Below are positions 1 to 11,196 of a stretch of DNA of 64,000 nucleotides, piece by piece. The position numbers and the translations under genes were made by a program. The stretch covers positions 124,001-188,000 of the forward strand of contig JASKOT010000024.1 in NCBI GenBank assembly GCA_032158125.1, read 5' to 3'. Source of the DNA: Papiliotrema nemorosa (taxonomy: Eukaryota > Basidiomycota > Tremellomycetes > Tremellales > Rhynchogastremaceae). Within the stretch, counting starts at the first letter, position 1. Each line of letters opens with the position of its first letter. Under the pieces are notes generated by a model that did not search any database, was not told the DNA's origin, and worked only from the letters and a program-made list of their open reading frames with translations.

Positions 1-1160
1 AAAGGACGTGAACTCCGAGAGCAGTCGCGAGGGGTTGACCACCGAATGTCGTACCGTGAGATCCGACGCTGATGATCTGTGCGACTTTGTCTCGGACCAT
101 GATGGCACCGATCGGGAATCCATTGGCGAGAGGTTTAGCCATGGTGACAATATCTGGTTGAGCGTCTTTAGGGTACTTCGAGTGAGCCCACATTGTTCCC
201 GATCGGAACAGTCCACACTGAACGTCAATCCCAAATACAAAGGTACGTATGGTGTGTCCCGAACTCACCTGAATCTCGTCGAAGATGAGGACAGCCCCAA
301 CTTCTCGACACCTCTTCCCGATCTTCTCCAACCATTCAATCTTTCCGGTTCCTACACCCCCCTCACCCTGGATGGGCTCTACGATGACTCCACACGTACT
401 CTCGTCGATCAACGCCGCAATCTTCGAATCGTCCATATCGTTGTACTCTCCAACTTTGACATCCGGGATCAAGGGCGCAAACGGACCCTGGTATTTCGGA
501 TTGGGAGTGACCGATAAAGCACCCATGGATCGACCATGGAAGGCATTTGTGAAGCACACAATTCCAGTCTTGGAAGATCCTTCTTTGCCCATAGCTGCGG
601 CTGTCTCCTTGCCGTATTTCCTAGCGAATTTCAAAGCACCCTCGTTGGCCTCCGTCCCACTGTTTGCAAAGAAGACCTTGCCTCCCGTTTCTCCAGTCTG
701 GAGTCCAAGTCCTCCATGTTGTTTCGTACCCTCTATCAAAGCCTTGGCGAGTTCTCCAGCATACTCGTTCCAATAGACGTTGGACGCGTGAGACAGTTTG
801 GCCGACTGTTCATTCAATACTTTGTTGAATTGAGCATCAGAGTGACCCAGGGCAGTCACAGCGATACCGGCTGTGAAATCGAGATAGTCTCGATCAGACG
901 AGTCGGTGAGAGTGAGACCCGAGCCTTTGGTAAACAGTATGGACGGTCGAGCGTAGGTGTTCAAGAGGTAGTTGGTGTGTTCGGAGATGAGGTCAGAGGT
1001 GGATTGGGGGCAGGTGTCGGGATGGGTAACCTTGGTGTACGACTTGTTGGCCTGGCGTCAGCTCCAGCATTAAAGCCATCTCACTGTCAAATCCGAAGAC
1101 GTCGCATAATTTCGAGCGACGATACTTCGGAAGCCGCCCAGGCGTCGTGCGGCCATTCGG
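1..1160 (-). CDS. ARG8: Acetylornithine aminotransferase, mitochondrial (partial, C-terminus off the left edge)
   Basis: PLP-dependent class III aminotransferase of arginine/ornithine synthesis, converting N-acetylglutamate semialdehyde to N-acetylornithine in the mitochondrial matrix. The start at 1160 gives MAARRLGGFRSIVARNYATS, an Arg-rich amphipathic presequence. Family motifs follow in order: YLDFTAGIAVTALGHSD, FANSGTEANEGALKFARKYG, VEPIQGEGGV, FDEIQ|CGLFRSGTMWAHS, and MAKPLANGFPIGAIM, whose Lys should be the Schiff-base residue, then HGTTFGGQPLATALG. Two introns are needed, 1052-1084 and 218-268, and both join cleanly in frame. About 340 of the usual 420-470 residues are present; the rest lies beyond base 1. 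The close relative 4-aminobutyrate aminotransferase is less likely given the GPFAPLIPDVKVGEYND block typical of ARG8/ArgD. Confidence 0.93.
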
Positions 1161-1340
1161 GTCGAAGACATTGCTGCGCTCATCGCGGTATCTTGGTCGT
1201 CGCGTTAGAGTTCCACGAGTCCGGTTTCCTGATGTGGGACGGGTGGTTTGAGAGAGATCGTCAAAAGCTCGACGACTTGAATTTTACCCGCGAGTCGAGA
1301 TAAGGCACGGAGATTGCAACGTGACCGGAAGCAAAAGGGT

Positions 1341-1426
1341 AGGTCTTACTGAGACTCGAACTCAGGTTACCGGAAGGTGATAAATAAATCAGAATCCGAT
1401 GTACTAACCGACTATACGATAAGACC
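1341..1426 (-). tRNA. tRNA-Gln (anticodon CTG) with a 13-base intron
   Basis: Reading the minus strand from 1426, the acceptor arm GGTCTTA pairs with TAAGACC. The D stem GTAT/GTAC, anticodon stem TCGGA/TCCGG and T stem CTGAG/CTCAG with loop TTCGAGT all form. The anticodon loop reads TTCTGA, then a 13-base insertion (tttatttatcacc), then the 3' half of the arm. This is the usual position for a eukaryotic tRNA intron, after base 37. The discriminator base is T, as in yeast tRNA-Gln. The anticodon CTG decodes CAG. Confidence 0.9.
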
Positions 1427-1894
1427 AATCAACAATCTCTTTCTTCTTCTTTCAAATCTATATACCACAAAAAAAGGCTTCTGCGACTGTGGCTTTCTAT
1501 CGATGCGTCTTCTTCGCTCTAGTCTGGTCCCGCAAGAGTACTGATGCCCATAAGGTGAGTGGTCATGGAGATCGTATGCTGTGTGGCAGTTCTGTCCGGA
1601 CCACTTGGGGACCCATGTGAACCCACTTCTCGAAAGTGGATCTCGTACTGTGTGGCGAGTCAGAGCTTCCTTTCCCATGCACGTTACGGGTCAGAGCTCG
1701 GGTGCTTCGCCTCACATAAGTGACACGCCTCGCCTCAGTAGATTGTGGGTTTTGTTCTCACATTAGTCTCCACATCTATCCGGTCATGCACAATGAATGC
1801 TCCAGAGCTTCTGATTGCCTCGCTAACACGTCAATCGCGGGCAAGAACCATCTCATGGGCTCGCTTTCATATATCGCATCTGCTCTTGAGCAGG
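1427..1894. other. Intergenic stretch between tRNA-Gln and the first orphan gene
   Basis: No convincing gene. Short open frames in both directions have no start context, splice pattern or recognisable product. A C/T-rich run lies next to the tRNA at about 1430-1460. Confidence 0.5.
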
Positions 1895-1902
1895 TATATA
1901 TA
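1895..1902 (+). promoter_or_regulatory. TATA box (TATATATA)
   Basis: A perfect TATA element 78 bases upstream of the ATG at 1980, at a suitable distance for transcription start and a short leader of the first orphan gene. Confidence 0.6.
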
Positions 1903-1979
1903 GATGCCTTTCTTTGACAAAGCCTCTTATCCACTTCCAGCTTCCACCCTCTCTCATCGCCACCACCAAGTCCACACCA

Positions 1980-3044
1980 ATGTCAATCCACCCCCGAACC
2001 GCTCCTGCTCACTCGACAATGCGTCCGCCACCGTCCGAGTTCACTGAGCCTCGATACTCTTCTGCCAACGAACACACCATACCCTCCACAATCACCCGTC
2101 CACGGCCACCTCCAGGAAGCTACGGAAGCCGGATTCCTCCGCCCCCTACACATGTCCCGGAATCCAATCCCATCACGTTACCAGCAACGTCGATCGGGGA
2201 TCCGTACAATTACATGACGGCACCTCCTGCTCCTCCCCCGGTGCACTCAACCCAATTTGCGAGCCACAGCAATGGGTCCCGACGTCCCATCGAGCATTGG
2301 GGAGAGCCGTTGACGAAGGACACACGTTTCCCCGACGAGGACGACGAGGACGACAACGAGCCTTTTGAGGATCCCGCCGCCGAGTACGCCTCTGACGATG
2401 ACGAAGATACGGCCAAAGGTCCAGGTGCTCGAGGGCAGGACGCGGCCAGACGCGAAGCCGCCGAAGCCATGCTCGAAGACATTTTCGGCCCGCAGGAATC
2501 GTGTCTCCAAGAGACTGTCACTCATTCACGAGCCCCGAGGGCCGTCAAGAATCCCGTGCATTCTACGAGCCCTCAATCGGAGCAACAGACCAACATGCAC
2601 GCGCTCACCAAACAATTGCACCTGTTGACTGAGCGGGGAGTCGATTTACAATCCAACTCTGAACTTTACGGTGAAGTGAAACTGGCTGCGAACAAGGTTG
2701 GACTCGGACTCTTTACCCTTACGGATGCTACGGACCTGATGGGGAAGGGCTATTTGGCCGAAGTCAGCGAGAAGAAGTGCAAGAACCTCACATTGTCTAC
2801 GAGGAGGATGGCAGATCAGATGCGGGCCAAGGATGAAATCATCTCCTCACAGTCTATCGAGCTGAGCTCCGAGAAAGCGAGCTCCCAGGCCAGAGAGAGA
2901 GCCTGGAAGGAAGGTCTGAAGTCCTGGATCGAGCAGGACATGTCCGAGCGCTCGAAGCTGTACAATCCAACACACATGGAAAAGGTGCACAACGGCACAA
3001 TCAAGTACAAGATGACAGGCAATTCCATGATATCGGTGGCGTAA
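1980..3044 (+). CDS. Orphan protein with acidic linker and C-terminal helical domain
   Basis: An intronless frame of 354 residues, which is unusual here because neighbours are heavily spliced. The first ATG after the TATA box is at 1980 (MSIHPRTAP). The N-terminal ~120 residues are Pro-rich and probably disordered. A run of Asp/Glu follows (FPDEDDEDDNEPFEDPAAEY). From about residue 210 the sequence becomes helical and charged, with a QARERAWKEGLKSWIEQ segment. I do not recognise a family. The helical part aligns loosely with that of the next gene (3788-4798): a G-x-G-x-x-T-L start, a Lys/Glu-rich helix and a closing aromatic helix, suggesting a tandem duplication. Function unknown. Confidence 0.7.
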   Translation: MSIHPRTAPAHSTMRPPPSEFTEPRYSSANEHTIPSTITRPRPPPGSYGSRIPPPPTHVPESNPITLPATSIGDPYNYMTAPPAPPPVHSTQFASHSNGSRRPIEHWGEPLTKDTRFPDEDDEDDNEPFEDPAAEYASDDDEDTAKGPGARGQDAARREAAEAMLEDIFGPQESCLQETVTHSRAPRAVKNPVHSTSPQSEQQTNMHALTKQLHLLTERGVDLQSNSELYGEVKLAANKVGLGLFTLTDATDLMGKGYLAEVSEKKCKNLTLSTRRMADQMRAKDEIISSQSIELSSEKASSQARERAWKEGLKSWIEQDMSERSKLYNPTHMEKVHNGTIKYKMTGNSMISVA

Positions 3045-3787
3045 AGCGGGGGGTCTCAGTGCTGAGAATGTACTTTTTCCGGCTGGGTTCAGGAGGTGTG
3101 AACGCGTGTACAAGGGGTGACTGTGTATATGTGATACTGAGTATGACGAGTGATGCATGAAGTAAACCCCAGACTGCGCTTGACCGCCCGTGTCTGACCC
3201 TCACTTGTCTGTTTTTCCGGCGTTTCGAGCAGAAGCCAACTTTTACTGCGGTCTACGGGGATTCTGAAGGGAAGAAAGGACTAGAAACCTGGCTATCACC
3301 ACTCAGGGGGTAAACGAGCAGGACATGATCGATGTTTCAGCTCTGGGAGCAACAAGCATCTCACCGTCAGGGCACTGCACATAGCCCAAAGACAATGACT
3401 TTCTCCAATTTCGTCCCTCCCTACACACGGGGCTACATGAGCTCAAGCTATATCACGCAGTCTGCTTGTCACAGCTATGCCTCTCCTTTGTGGAAAACAG
3501 GGCAGACCTCTGATGAAGTCGAATTCCCACGTACTGTACAGCACATCCCAAGCGAGTGCTTCTGATTGGCACATCACGAAGACATAACGACCATATATAC
3601 TTCGATTCTCATCAGAAGCCTATGGATGCTTCCGAGGCAGGCCCAGCTCTCACGGAGCAGGATCGCTTCCGGGGTATCTAACTCGTCCAATTTCCACCGA
3701 GCCCTGCTTGTCGATACACACAGTACGCCCACTTTGCCACTCTCCAAAGCCTCGAATCAAGACACTCTCCTGCCATAGGAGACTCAA
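3045..3787 (+). other. Intergenic stretch with the TATA box of the second orphan gene
   Basis: No gene seen. A TATATA element lies at 3594-3599, 189 bases before the next ATG. The first half is probably the 3' end of the preceding transcript. Confidence 0.5.
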
Positions 3788-4798
3788 ATGCTTTCCATGA
3801 CTACGGGTACTCGAACAGACACCGCGACCTCTCGAGGGTCTGAGCAAAGCAGACTTGCAGGGAGGGCAACCGATCGCGACAACACCGCCGCCACTTTTCA
3901 CACCGATCACACTCCCACCGGTCCTCGATCCATGAGGAAGAGCATGATCCCTCCACCATCTCGGATGCCTATCGGTCCTTCCTCCCTTCGATCGACTGGG
4001 GGGCACGCTGGATACAATCGCTCTCAAAGGGTCCCCTCAAGAAGCCAACAGCCTACGCAGGGCGGTCATCACCCGAGAACAACGCTTCCCCAGGGCCCTA
4101 TCAACGCTCCAACGCCAAAATGGACCGCAACACAGGCAAATGAGGGCCCGGCGTGGCACAACGGCGTGATTTCCACCCAACAAAATCATGCTCAGGGTGG
4201 ATCCCCCGGCCGCTCTGTAGCCAGCGGATACCCTACCGCGCCAACTATGACCGATCTCCACGAGAACAGAGACAGGCTCGTAAAGAGCATTTCCAATCTG
4301 CCGCTCAGCTCTCAGCTCGGTCCAAACAATCGAGGTCATTTGATGGAAGCTCGTACGTGTCTCAAAAGCTTCGGGTACGGTATCGATACCCTCAGCTCCA
4401 TCAACGGTCTCAACGGTCTTGCAGCCACGCGAAAGAGGGAGGAATCATTCGAAAAACAGCTCCATACCTCCTGGGCAAGGTTCGCAGACCTCAAATCGAG
4501 CTTTGAGAATCTCTTCGAGGACTACAAGCGCGTGCTCAAATCGACTCGCGCCGCAGAAGCCGAGAATGCCGGTGTACTGGCAAAGGCAGAGTTTTGGAGA
4601 GAGAAATACCTGCAAAACTCGGGTCGTGACCTTCGAGACGATTACCAGAATGCCTTGAGCGGATCCAAGATCTGGCAAAAGCAGGACGATTGCTCTGGGT
4701 GCACCGATTGCGCGGCAGACACCGACGATGGCGCCTCGGAGGTTTCTGATGATTCTGAAGATTTCAAGCTGCTGGGCGAACGAGTAAACCCATTGTGA
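3788..4798 (+). CDS. Orphan protein, likely paralog of the upstream gene
   Basis: An intronless frame of 336 residues, same strand and size class as the gene at 1980-3044. The first 170 residues are basic, Pro/Arg/Ser/Thr-rich and probably disordered. Residues ~185-290 are helical and coiled-coil-like (KREESFEKQLHTSWARFADL, EFWREKYL). The tail has a CSGCTDCAAD cluster followed by an acidic stretch with EVSDDSEDFKLLGE. The helical part resembles that of the neighbour in spacing and charge, supporting local duplication. No known domain recognised; function unknown. The four Cys near the C-terminus are absent from the neighbour. Confidence 0.7.
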   Translation: MLSMTTGTRTDTATSRGSEQSRLAGRATDRDNTAATFHTDHTPTGPRSMRKSMIPPPSRMPIGPSSLRSTGGHAGYNRSQRVPSRSQQPTQGGHHPRTTLPQGPINAPTPKWTATQANEGPAWHNGVISTQQNHAQGGSPGRSVASGYPTAPTMTDLHENRDRLVKSISNLPLSSQLGPNNRGHLMEARTCLKSFGYGIDTLSSINGLNGLAATRKREESFEKQLHTSWARFADLKSSFENLFEDYKRVLKSTRAAEAENAGVLAKAEFWREKYLQNSGRDLRDDYQNALSGSKIWQKQDDCSGCTDCAADTDDGASEVSDDSEDFKLLGERVNPL

Positions 4799-5037
4799 AG
4801 GAGTCGTGTGATCTGCAGTAGCGGATTGATTGTGCTGGATGGTTCTTTATGCCTGTAGATAGTCTGGACTTGCAATGCATGGTGGTGATGGAATCCGCCA
4901 CGGTTCCCTTCGGTGAGATGACCGAGCTGTATGTTATGTCTCACCGTACGCTCCTCTCTTCATCTCCCACTTCACAGCTCATACGGATGGGCATCTGCCG
5001 CATAGCATGGATGCGTTGACTGCAGATTGCTTTCACC

Positions 5038-6888
5038 ATGACCAACGAAGGGTCCAGGCTATTGAGTCAGGCCGAGAATGGATACGGGACGACCGGCAGC
5101 GCTGATATACATTCCACGGACAGGTCGACCGTGGCCGACCATGACCTCGTGGTTGACAGTCAACACCTTCTGTCATGGGCCCGAAGAACTGATAATCCAT
5201 CGAACACGTCGGAAGGTATCGCTTCGCTGCACGACGAGGATTACTACCTGGCTGTAATGCTATACGCCATGTACCTCAACCAAAAGGATACAGCCCCTTT
5301 GCCAAGTAAGAGATCAGGACGAGCTCGAGAACGTGTGACACGGGCGCAGTCTGTACAAAGAGCCCATCACCTTCTGTATAGACTGGTGAACGAGCTTCTC
5401 GACCGTGATAGCCGTTCTGTACGCCCCCTCGAAACGGACGGGACCGCCGAGGAGAATGAGCTTGGTGTGCACGCATCGCACACGGAGGAAGAGGAGAACG
5501 TCGAGGACGGGCTCTGGCGCAAGTGGTTGTTAGGCGACAAGAAGCTTAGTGGTAAGCTTGAGCACCCATCATTCGATTGTCGAGGTACCTGCTGACAACC
5601 TATATAGCGATCGATCTTCTTCTGCCGCCGTATACCACCTCACCCTCGCCCTTCCTCTCGCATCCGCTGCTCATCCACGCGATGTGCCATACATGGGACG
5701 AAGGACCGCCTGTTCAGCGTGCTGTATCATCGGAGGAGTCAAGGACCGCACGACTCCTCTCGGTCTTGGAAAGCTACATCACTCCGAGGTCCGTTCCCCG
5801 TATGCTTTACCGCTGACAGGGCAGGCGTGCTCATCTGCTGAACCTACTGTCGTATCTATTTCTGCTCGTCTTGACGGTCACACTAGCCATGCACCCTCAC
5901 AAGTGGATTCACCCATACAAGAAACAATCCCGCAAACCAGGGGCCACCGAAGCCTTATACATAACTTGGGTCTACTCGACATTCTTCAACGTGAGCCTTT
6001 AGCACCTTCATGGAGCTCAAGAAGCTCACGTGATAGGCCTTCCCAAACATCACCCGGACACTGTTCCTGGTCCCCTCTATCCTCGTCCCTTTACTGGCCT
6101 ACCTCGACTCTGAAGCGGCGTTTTCTTCCCTCGCTCTTTCCATATTCCCCTTGACATTCCTCCTCATCCTGCCCATGACACCTTCATTGGTCTTCATCCA
6201 TTCAGACGTTGTGCCGCTCTGTTCACTCCTCACCCACATCTTACGGCGGGGTATCAGATCAGCCGGATTGATCCTGCCCCTTGCGGTGTTGGTCTTTGGT
6301 ATCTTCGCTTGGTCACTCAACGGCGACATCTTTCGCGGTCTCGATATCATCCAAATCATGGTACCGCCTACTTCAGCATACCTATCATCTTCACAGTCAT
6401 CAACGTTCGTGTTAGGTCCTCAATTGGTCGAGCCGCCCTCAGAGCCTGGTATCGCTCCTTTCGAAACTCGCATCTGGCTCTTTGTCACCTTCACCGCACT
6501 GCTTCTCTCATCCATCTCTCTCACCCTAGTTCGAATCCTCACTCCACCACATGCTCACCGCGATAGACACGCAAACGACCCCTGGGAAGCCGACTACGGA
6601 CCCACGATATCCCTTGCAGCAAGAGTGAGGTGGACAATGGCTATTCGCGCCGAGATTGACCGACAAGAAATGGTGCCTCCCCTGAACTGGATCGTGGAGG
6701 GTTTCATACCAATAGATGAGGTATTGTTCGTCCTCAAGTATGTGCCAGAAGGGCGAAAAGGTCCGCGGCTCAAGGTGTGGGAGGCCAGACTGGAGAGATG
6801 GAGGCATATCGTCTGGGTATGCGTGATGGGCCCCCTATGTGCGCCGTTCCAATTATGGGACAGACTGCTCGATTTCCGCAGGGATTAG
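5038..6888 (+). CDS. Multi-pass membrane protein of unknown function
   Basis: Four exons join in frame: 5038-5551, 5608-5788, 5825-5990 and 6037-6888, giving 570 residues. Donors are GTAAGC, GTCCGT and GTGAGC. The N-terminal ~200 residues are soluble with helical segments (SVQRAHHLLYRLVNELLD). Hydrophobic segments follow: LLNLLSYLFLLVLTVTLAM, TLFLVPSILVPLLAYL, ALSIFPLTFLLILP, LILPLAVLVFGIFAW and LFVTFTALLLSSISLTLV, with one more near the C-terminus (HIVWVCVMGPLCAPF). The soluble-then-membrane layout recalls fungal cation channels such as Yvc1, but I see no motif that proves it. It converges on TCF25 with only 70 bases between the stop codons. Confidence 0.8.
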
Positions 6889-6958
6889 AATTTTGGTAAA
6901 TGCAATTCAAGTTGTATATGCTACAATGCTGTTTTGTTACAAGATGCAATACTAGACA

Positions 6959-9467
6959 TCATCGATCCTCAGCACCCGGAAATCCGCCTGGCATTGTGGT
7001 ATCGCCCTCCTCCCGCGCTCTTTGTGCTTCCCCCATAGCTCCTCCCATGGCCAAGAGCTAACCTATCAGACACTTCAGAAAGCGTAAAACGGAGACTCAC
7101 CTGTTGCAGTAGATTGTTCCTCTCTTCCTGTGGGACTCCTGCAAATTCTCTCCGTCCAGTCATTTCACGCCATATTCCCTCCACTCGCTCCTGCCAGTTC
7201 TCGCCTTGCATAGCACCAAGCATCCGATCCATGAAACCCTCCATGACTCCTCCACCTCCGCCTGGCATGGCCCTGGCACCACCTCGAGAAGGTCGAATTC
7301 CACTGAAATAGGCATTGTCGTATGTTGAAATAGCAGTAGAGGGTGGGAGGGGATCAAAAGCGTGGACCGGTCGATTCCGGATCGCCGGGGGCAAGAACCC
7401 AAGCCAAGATGTAGATTCCGAGCATACAACATGTCGGCAGATGAACAGCGGAACGTTCAGTGTCTCGTCGAGGGGATCACGGGCGACATGAATGATAGCT
7501 AACGCATCGCCACGCAGCTCCGTCGCTTCGACCGAGCTCAATTGCGGTAGGGCAGTCTTCACTTGATTCTCGAACCACGATGTAAGGGCGGGCTCTTTCC
7601 ACAGAGCCTCAGACCTGGCGACGTAGATATGCGAGAGGAGGTGAATTACATTGGTTGGATCATCGCTAGTAATCAGCTGAGCCAATGAATGCCGACTCAC
7701 GAGTATCCCGCCTCCATCTGGAGGAGCTGATCCGTCCTGGCTGAGCCAAGTAGATTCGCTCCAATCTTGTCCGCCAAGGGCAAAACGACCTGAGGGAACT
7801 TCTTGATCGCCTCTTGCAGTGCCAGATCGCTCTCTGAATGATCGCCATGCTTCTTGGCATTTTCATCAGCTCGCAGTGCAAGAGCCTGTGCATATGCCAT
7901 TCCAGGATAGCCGTGCCACGCCATTGCCGCTTGATGACTGCTTGCTTGTTCCAACATCGAGATGAGCCATTCGCCGTTGTTGGACTTGACAGCCAAAAAG
8001 TCGAGCCATAATGCAGCACCATGGGGATCGCCCAACGGATCCAGTGAGAACAAGAGTTTGGCAAAGTTGAACGCAGTCAACCAACATCCTCTTCTGCCCA
8101 GATATCTACACCTCAGCCGGATCTTACGCGAGAGACTCACGAGATTATCCGGTGAAGACCGGTGAACATCGGTCTGTTCTCCACTCTATCGAAGTCTAGT
8201 CTACAAATGCCGCTCGTGACGTTGAATGAAGGCATCAAGCAGCGATCGAAGGCATATAATGCTCGTTCAGCGTAATCTGAGGCTGCGCCGATATCTGGAG
8301 TCAGAAAGGTACGCCTCGACGTGACTCACCCGACTGCAGGCGATAAACCTCAGACATCTGAAGCAGGGTATCGACATGCCATGGATAAACCTGTAGCAAC
8401 GCCATGAGCTCGTTGGGGTCTGCCGTCAGCATGTGCTTGCTATCGAATTCCTACCATGCGACCTGACTGCTCCCATGAATTGCCTCTCGATTTCTCTCCA
8501 TGCGGGGGTGTGCTCAAACGTGAACCATTTTTCGCCTTTGTCATTCTGTGACTGCTCTAAGCCCCTCCTATCAGCCAGCTCGGCGACTTCTTCCTCCGAC
8601 ATCTCCCTCATTCCTAAACCAGATAACGAAGTCGCAGGAGGATAGTTGGGCTTTGGTTTAGAAATGGTATAGCGGAGTTTGGCCGAGGGTCCTGGTCGAT
8701 ATTTGTTTCCCCCGGTCTGTGCGGAAGAGGCAACCTTCATTATTAGCCATGAAGACGACAAGCAGTACCGGGTCACTCACGACCTTTGAGCCAAAGAATC
8801 GCCTGAGCTCCGCGTCCGCGTCTAGGTTCTTCGGTTCGACTGATAAGAGATTTCGCCATGCCATGAACTGCCGACTCTCTTGAGGAGCTGATATCGAGCT
8901 TGAAGGTCCTGCTTCCGCATTCCCCTTGCCCGACCTGAAACGTCAGTAGCCGGTGGCCTGATACCACTCACTTCATGTTTAGCTCGGCAAGAGCTCGATC
9001 GACCTCGTCCATTCCTGCAAAGGGATCGTCTTTCGACCCCTTACTCTTCTTTGCACTCTTGGACCCGACAGGAGTGAGAGCTGCTACATCGTCGACATCT
9101 CCTGCACCAGTCGTTTGTTTCTTCTTCTTTGGCTTCTTCTTCTTCGTCTACGATTGTCAGCTGAAATTTAGCGCGAGGATGCGCTGACTTGCTCGTTTCA
9201 TAGGTGTCGCTGTATTCTCCTGGTCAGATTCCTCGTCTTCAATTTCCTCACCGACATCACCGCCTAACTGGATGTCAATGAGGGCATTCTCACCCATTGA
9301 CCACGCACAGCTGAAAAGGCATTGATCGGACCGGAGGCTCCTCCTTGTTCCTCTTCGCTGTTTGCTTCGTCCTGGGTAGAGTCGAGCTTAGCAGGTCCAG
9401 ATACAGCATCTTGCTGCTGTCTGAGCAGCTCCAGCTCCTGCTGTCGCTTCTTCAAACGTTTCGACAT
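6959..9467 (-). CDS. RQC1: TCF25/Rqc1-family ribosome quality control protein
   Basis: Homolog of human TCF25 and yeast Rqc1, a subunit of the ribosome quality control complex that works with the Ltn1 ubiquitin ligase on stalled 60S subunits. The ATG at 9467 starts MSKRLKKRQQELELLRQQQ, the basic N-terminus typical of the family. A Lys-rich patch (KKKKPKKKKQTT) follows, then LLSVEPKNLDADAELRRFFG, then the core: VYPWHVDTLLQMSEVYRL, YAERALYAFDRCLMPSFN, GICRLDFDRVENRPMFTGLH, GCWLTAFNFAKLLFSLDP and LYxARSEALWKEP-like text. About nine small introns; product about 700 residues. The C-terminus ends MPGGFPGAEDR, reached through an intron that skips a longer read-through frame. It shares a 355-base divergent promoter with RPS11. 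Confidence 0.92.
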
Positions 9468-9822
9468 GATAGGACAGAGACACAGTGAGCGAATACTTGA
9501 ACTCGAGTAGCCAGAATTCTGAAACGAGATCGAACTTGGTGTCTTGCATGTGCGTGGCGTCATCACTTTTGCTGAAGCTCGGATCCGAAACAACCAAGTG
9601 ACCCTTCAGAAGTGCCACAAAGCTGGACCCCTTTTCGGCGTTATAGACTCGAGCGAAATTCCCGTCAAGCAAAATCTCAGTGGCTCTTCCCGAGTATGGG
9701 AGCGGGATCAAATCCTTCGCTGGTAGGGCCTGCCTCGCTGGGTGTTGCTGCCTGGCGGTCGCTCGTCGAATTGTCCAAAGATCATCAAGTGACACCTCTT
9801 CATCCTTCAACACATACCCATC
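9468..9822. promoter_or_regulatory. Divergent promoter of RQC1/TCF25 and RPS11
   Basis: The 355 bases between the two ATGs hold both promoters. Long open frames cross it on both strands, but none has a recognisable product or splice context, and one overlaps the first exon of the TCF25 gene. I treat them as chance. Confidence 0.6.
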
Positions 9823-10770
9823 ATGGAACAGACCGAGAAAGCTTTCCAAAAGCAACACTTGTTCCAGAACGCCAAGTCAAGGGGTGCGTAGAGATTACAA
9901 GGAGGAAGAATGAAGGGAACGTAAGCTGACCGTGTCTTGCTATAATCCTTCGACACACACCGACTTGTCATATCCATGTTTCTTCGTCAAAACTATTCTC
10001 TTTCTGCTCGTCTGCTATCGACCGGATGCTCGCTGTCATTCCTATCGTCTCTCTCGATATGACCCACTACCACCTGGATTCGCCCTTTTGTCAAATTTCG
10101 ATATTCTCCCTATAGGTGGCCGAAAGGTTGCTACCAAGACCAAGCGATGGTACAAGGACATCGGTCTTGGCTTCAAGACCCCTTCTGGTTAGTGTCATCT
10201 CCCATGTGGATCGATCAGGGTGAGGGCTATGTGGTATATTGGAGCAGAATGGCGGATTGCTTTGCTAGGAACGAGCCTGCGCGAAGGGGAATCAAGGCGG
10301 AGACAGACGTAGACACAGTGAGAACGACTGCTAACCCTGCGCAGAGGCCATCAACGGTACTTACATCGACAAGAAGTGCCCCTTCACCGGTGACGTCTCG
10401 ATCCGAGGTCGAATCCTTACCGGTGTCGTCCACTCTACCAAAATGACCAACACCATCATCATCCGACGAGAGTACCTGCACTTGTGCGTATACCACTTCT
10501 CATGGATCTCTGACACGGTCACTGACTTGTAGCATCCCCAAGTACAGGCGATACGAGAAGCGACACAAGAACCTCGCCGCTCACTGTTCCCCCGCTTTCC
10601 GAGTTGAGCAAGGTGACACCGTCACTGTTGGTAAGTGACGCCTCAACGTTTGTCTCTGGTTCACCGCTCATGTCCTAGGTCAATGCCGACCTCTGTCCAA
10701 GACCGTTCGATTCAACGTCCTCCGAGTCTCCAAGAACAAGGCCGCCGCCAAGGCTTTCCAAAAGTTCTAA
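9823..10770 (+). CDS. RPS11: 40S ribosomal protein S11 (uS17)
   Basis: Five exons (9823-9883, 10116-10187, 10345-10483, 10533-10630, 10679-10770) give 153 residues matching eukaryotic uS17. The start is [11 protein letters not shown], followed by [73 protein letters not shown] and [20 protein letters not shown]. It binds 18S rRNA in the body of the small subunit. The first two introns are long for this genome (232 and 157 bases). I looked for C/D-box snoRNAs in them and found none. Confidence 0.98.
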
Positions 10771-11196
10771 ACTCGCTTCAAACGAAACAAAATGGGGTTT
10801 GAGGTTATGTTTTAGGATCTGATGGGCTCTCTTCGGATCTTCCAGGATTCTAGGATGGACCTGGAGATGAAGAAGGGGCAACGTTGTGATGTAGTCTTAC
10901 GATGCATCGCTTTCTCCGGACCCAGGTGGCCAGCGCTGCATCCTGTGAACTGTGTAACATGCCGCCCGTTGCTTTGATGTTCCAAGAGGGCTATATCATC
11001 AGCTTCGGCTTGAATCATGACTCGAAATGCCTTCACTATGAGCGAGAGAAATGCGAAGGATAGATAGTCCGAAGCCACGTTGCCGAAGGAACGTCATGAC
11101 TGGATTCCGCGTTTGCTCATTCACCTCGTCTGTCGCTGTATCATCCTCCTCATAGCCATCAATCCTCCAGTACTTATATACCCCCCGACGTGAACC
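10771..11196. other. Intergenic: RPS11 3' end and GET4 promoter
   Basis: No gene seen. A TATATA run at 11175-11180 lies only 17 bases before the GET4 ATG, too close to act as an ordinary TATA box for that start. Confidence 0.5.

Noticed and set aside
8..1303. Three long plus-strand open frames across the ARG8 region
   Set aside because: They are antisense to a minus-strand gene with clear aminotransferase motifs and have no recognisable product.
5038..6888. Assignment of the membrane protein to the Yvc1/TRP channel family
   Set aside because: The layout is similar, but no channel pore or family motif is visible; left as unknown.
9388..9858. 156-codon minus-strand frame in the TCF25/RPS11 spacer
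   Set aside because: It overlaps the first TCF25 exon in another frame and the first RPS11 exon on the opposite strand, uses no splice sites and matches no family.
9884..10344. Possible snoRNA in the long introns of RPS11
   Set aside because: No C box followed by a CTGA D box with an rRNA-complementary guide was found in either intron.
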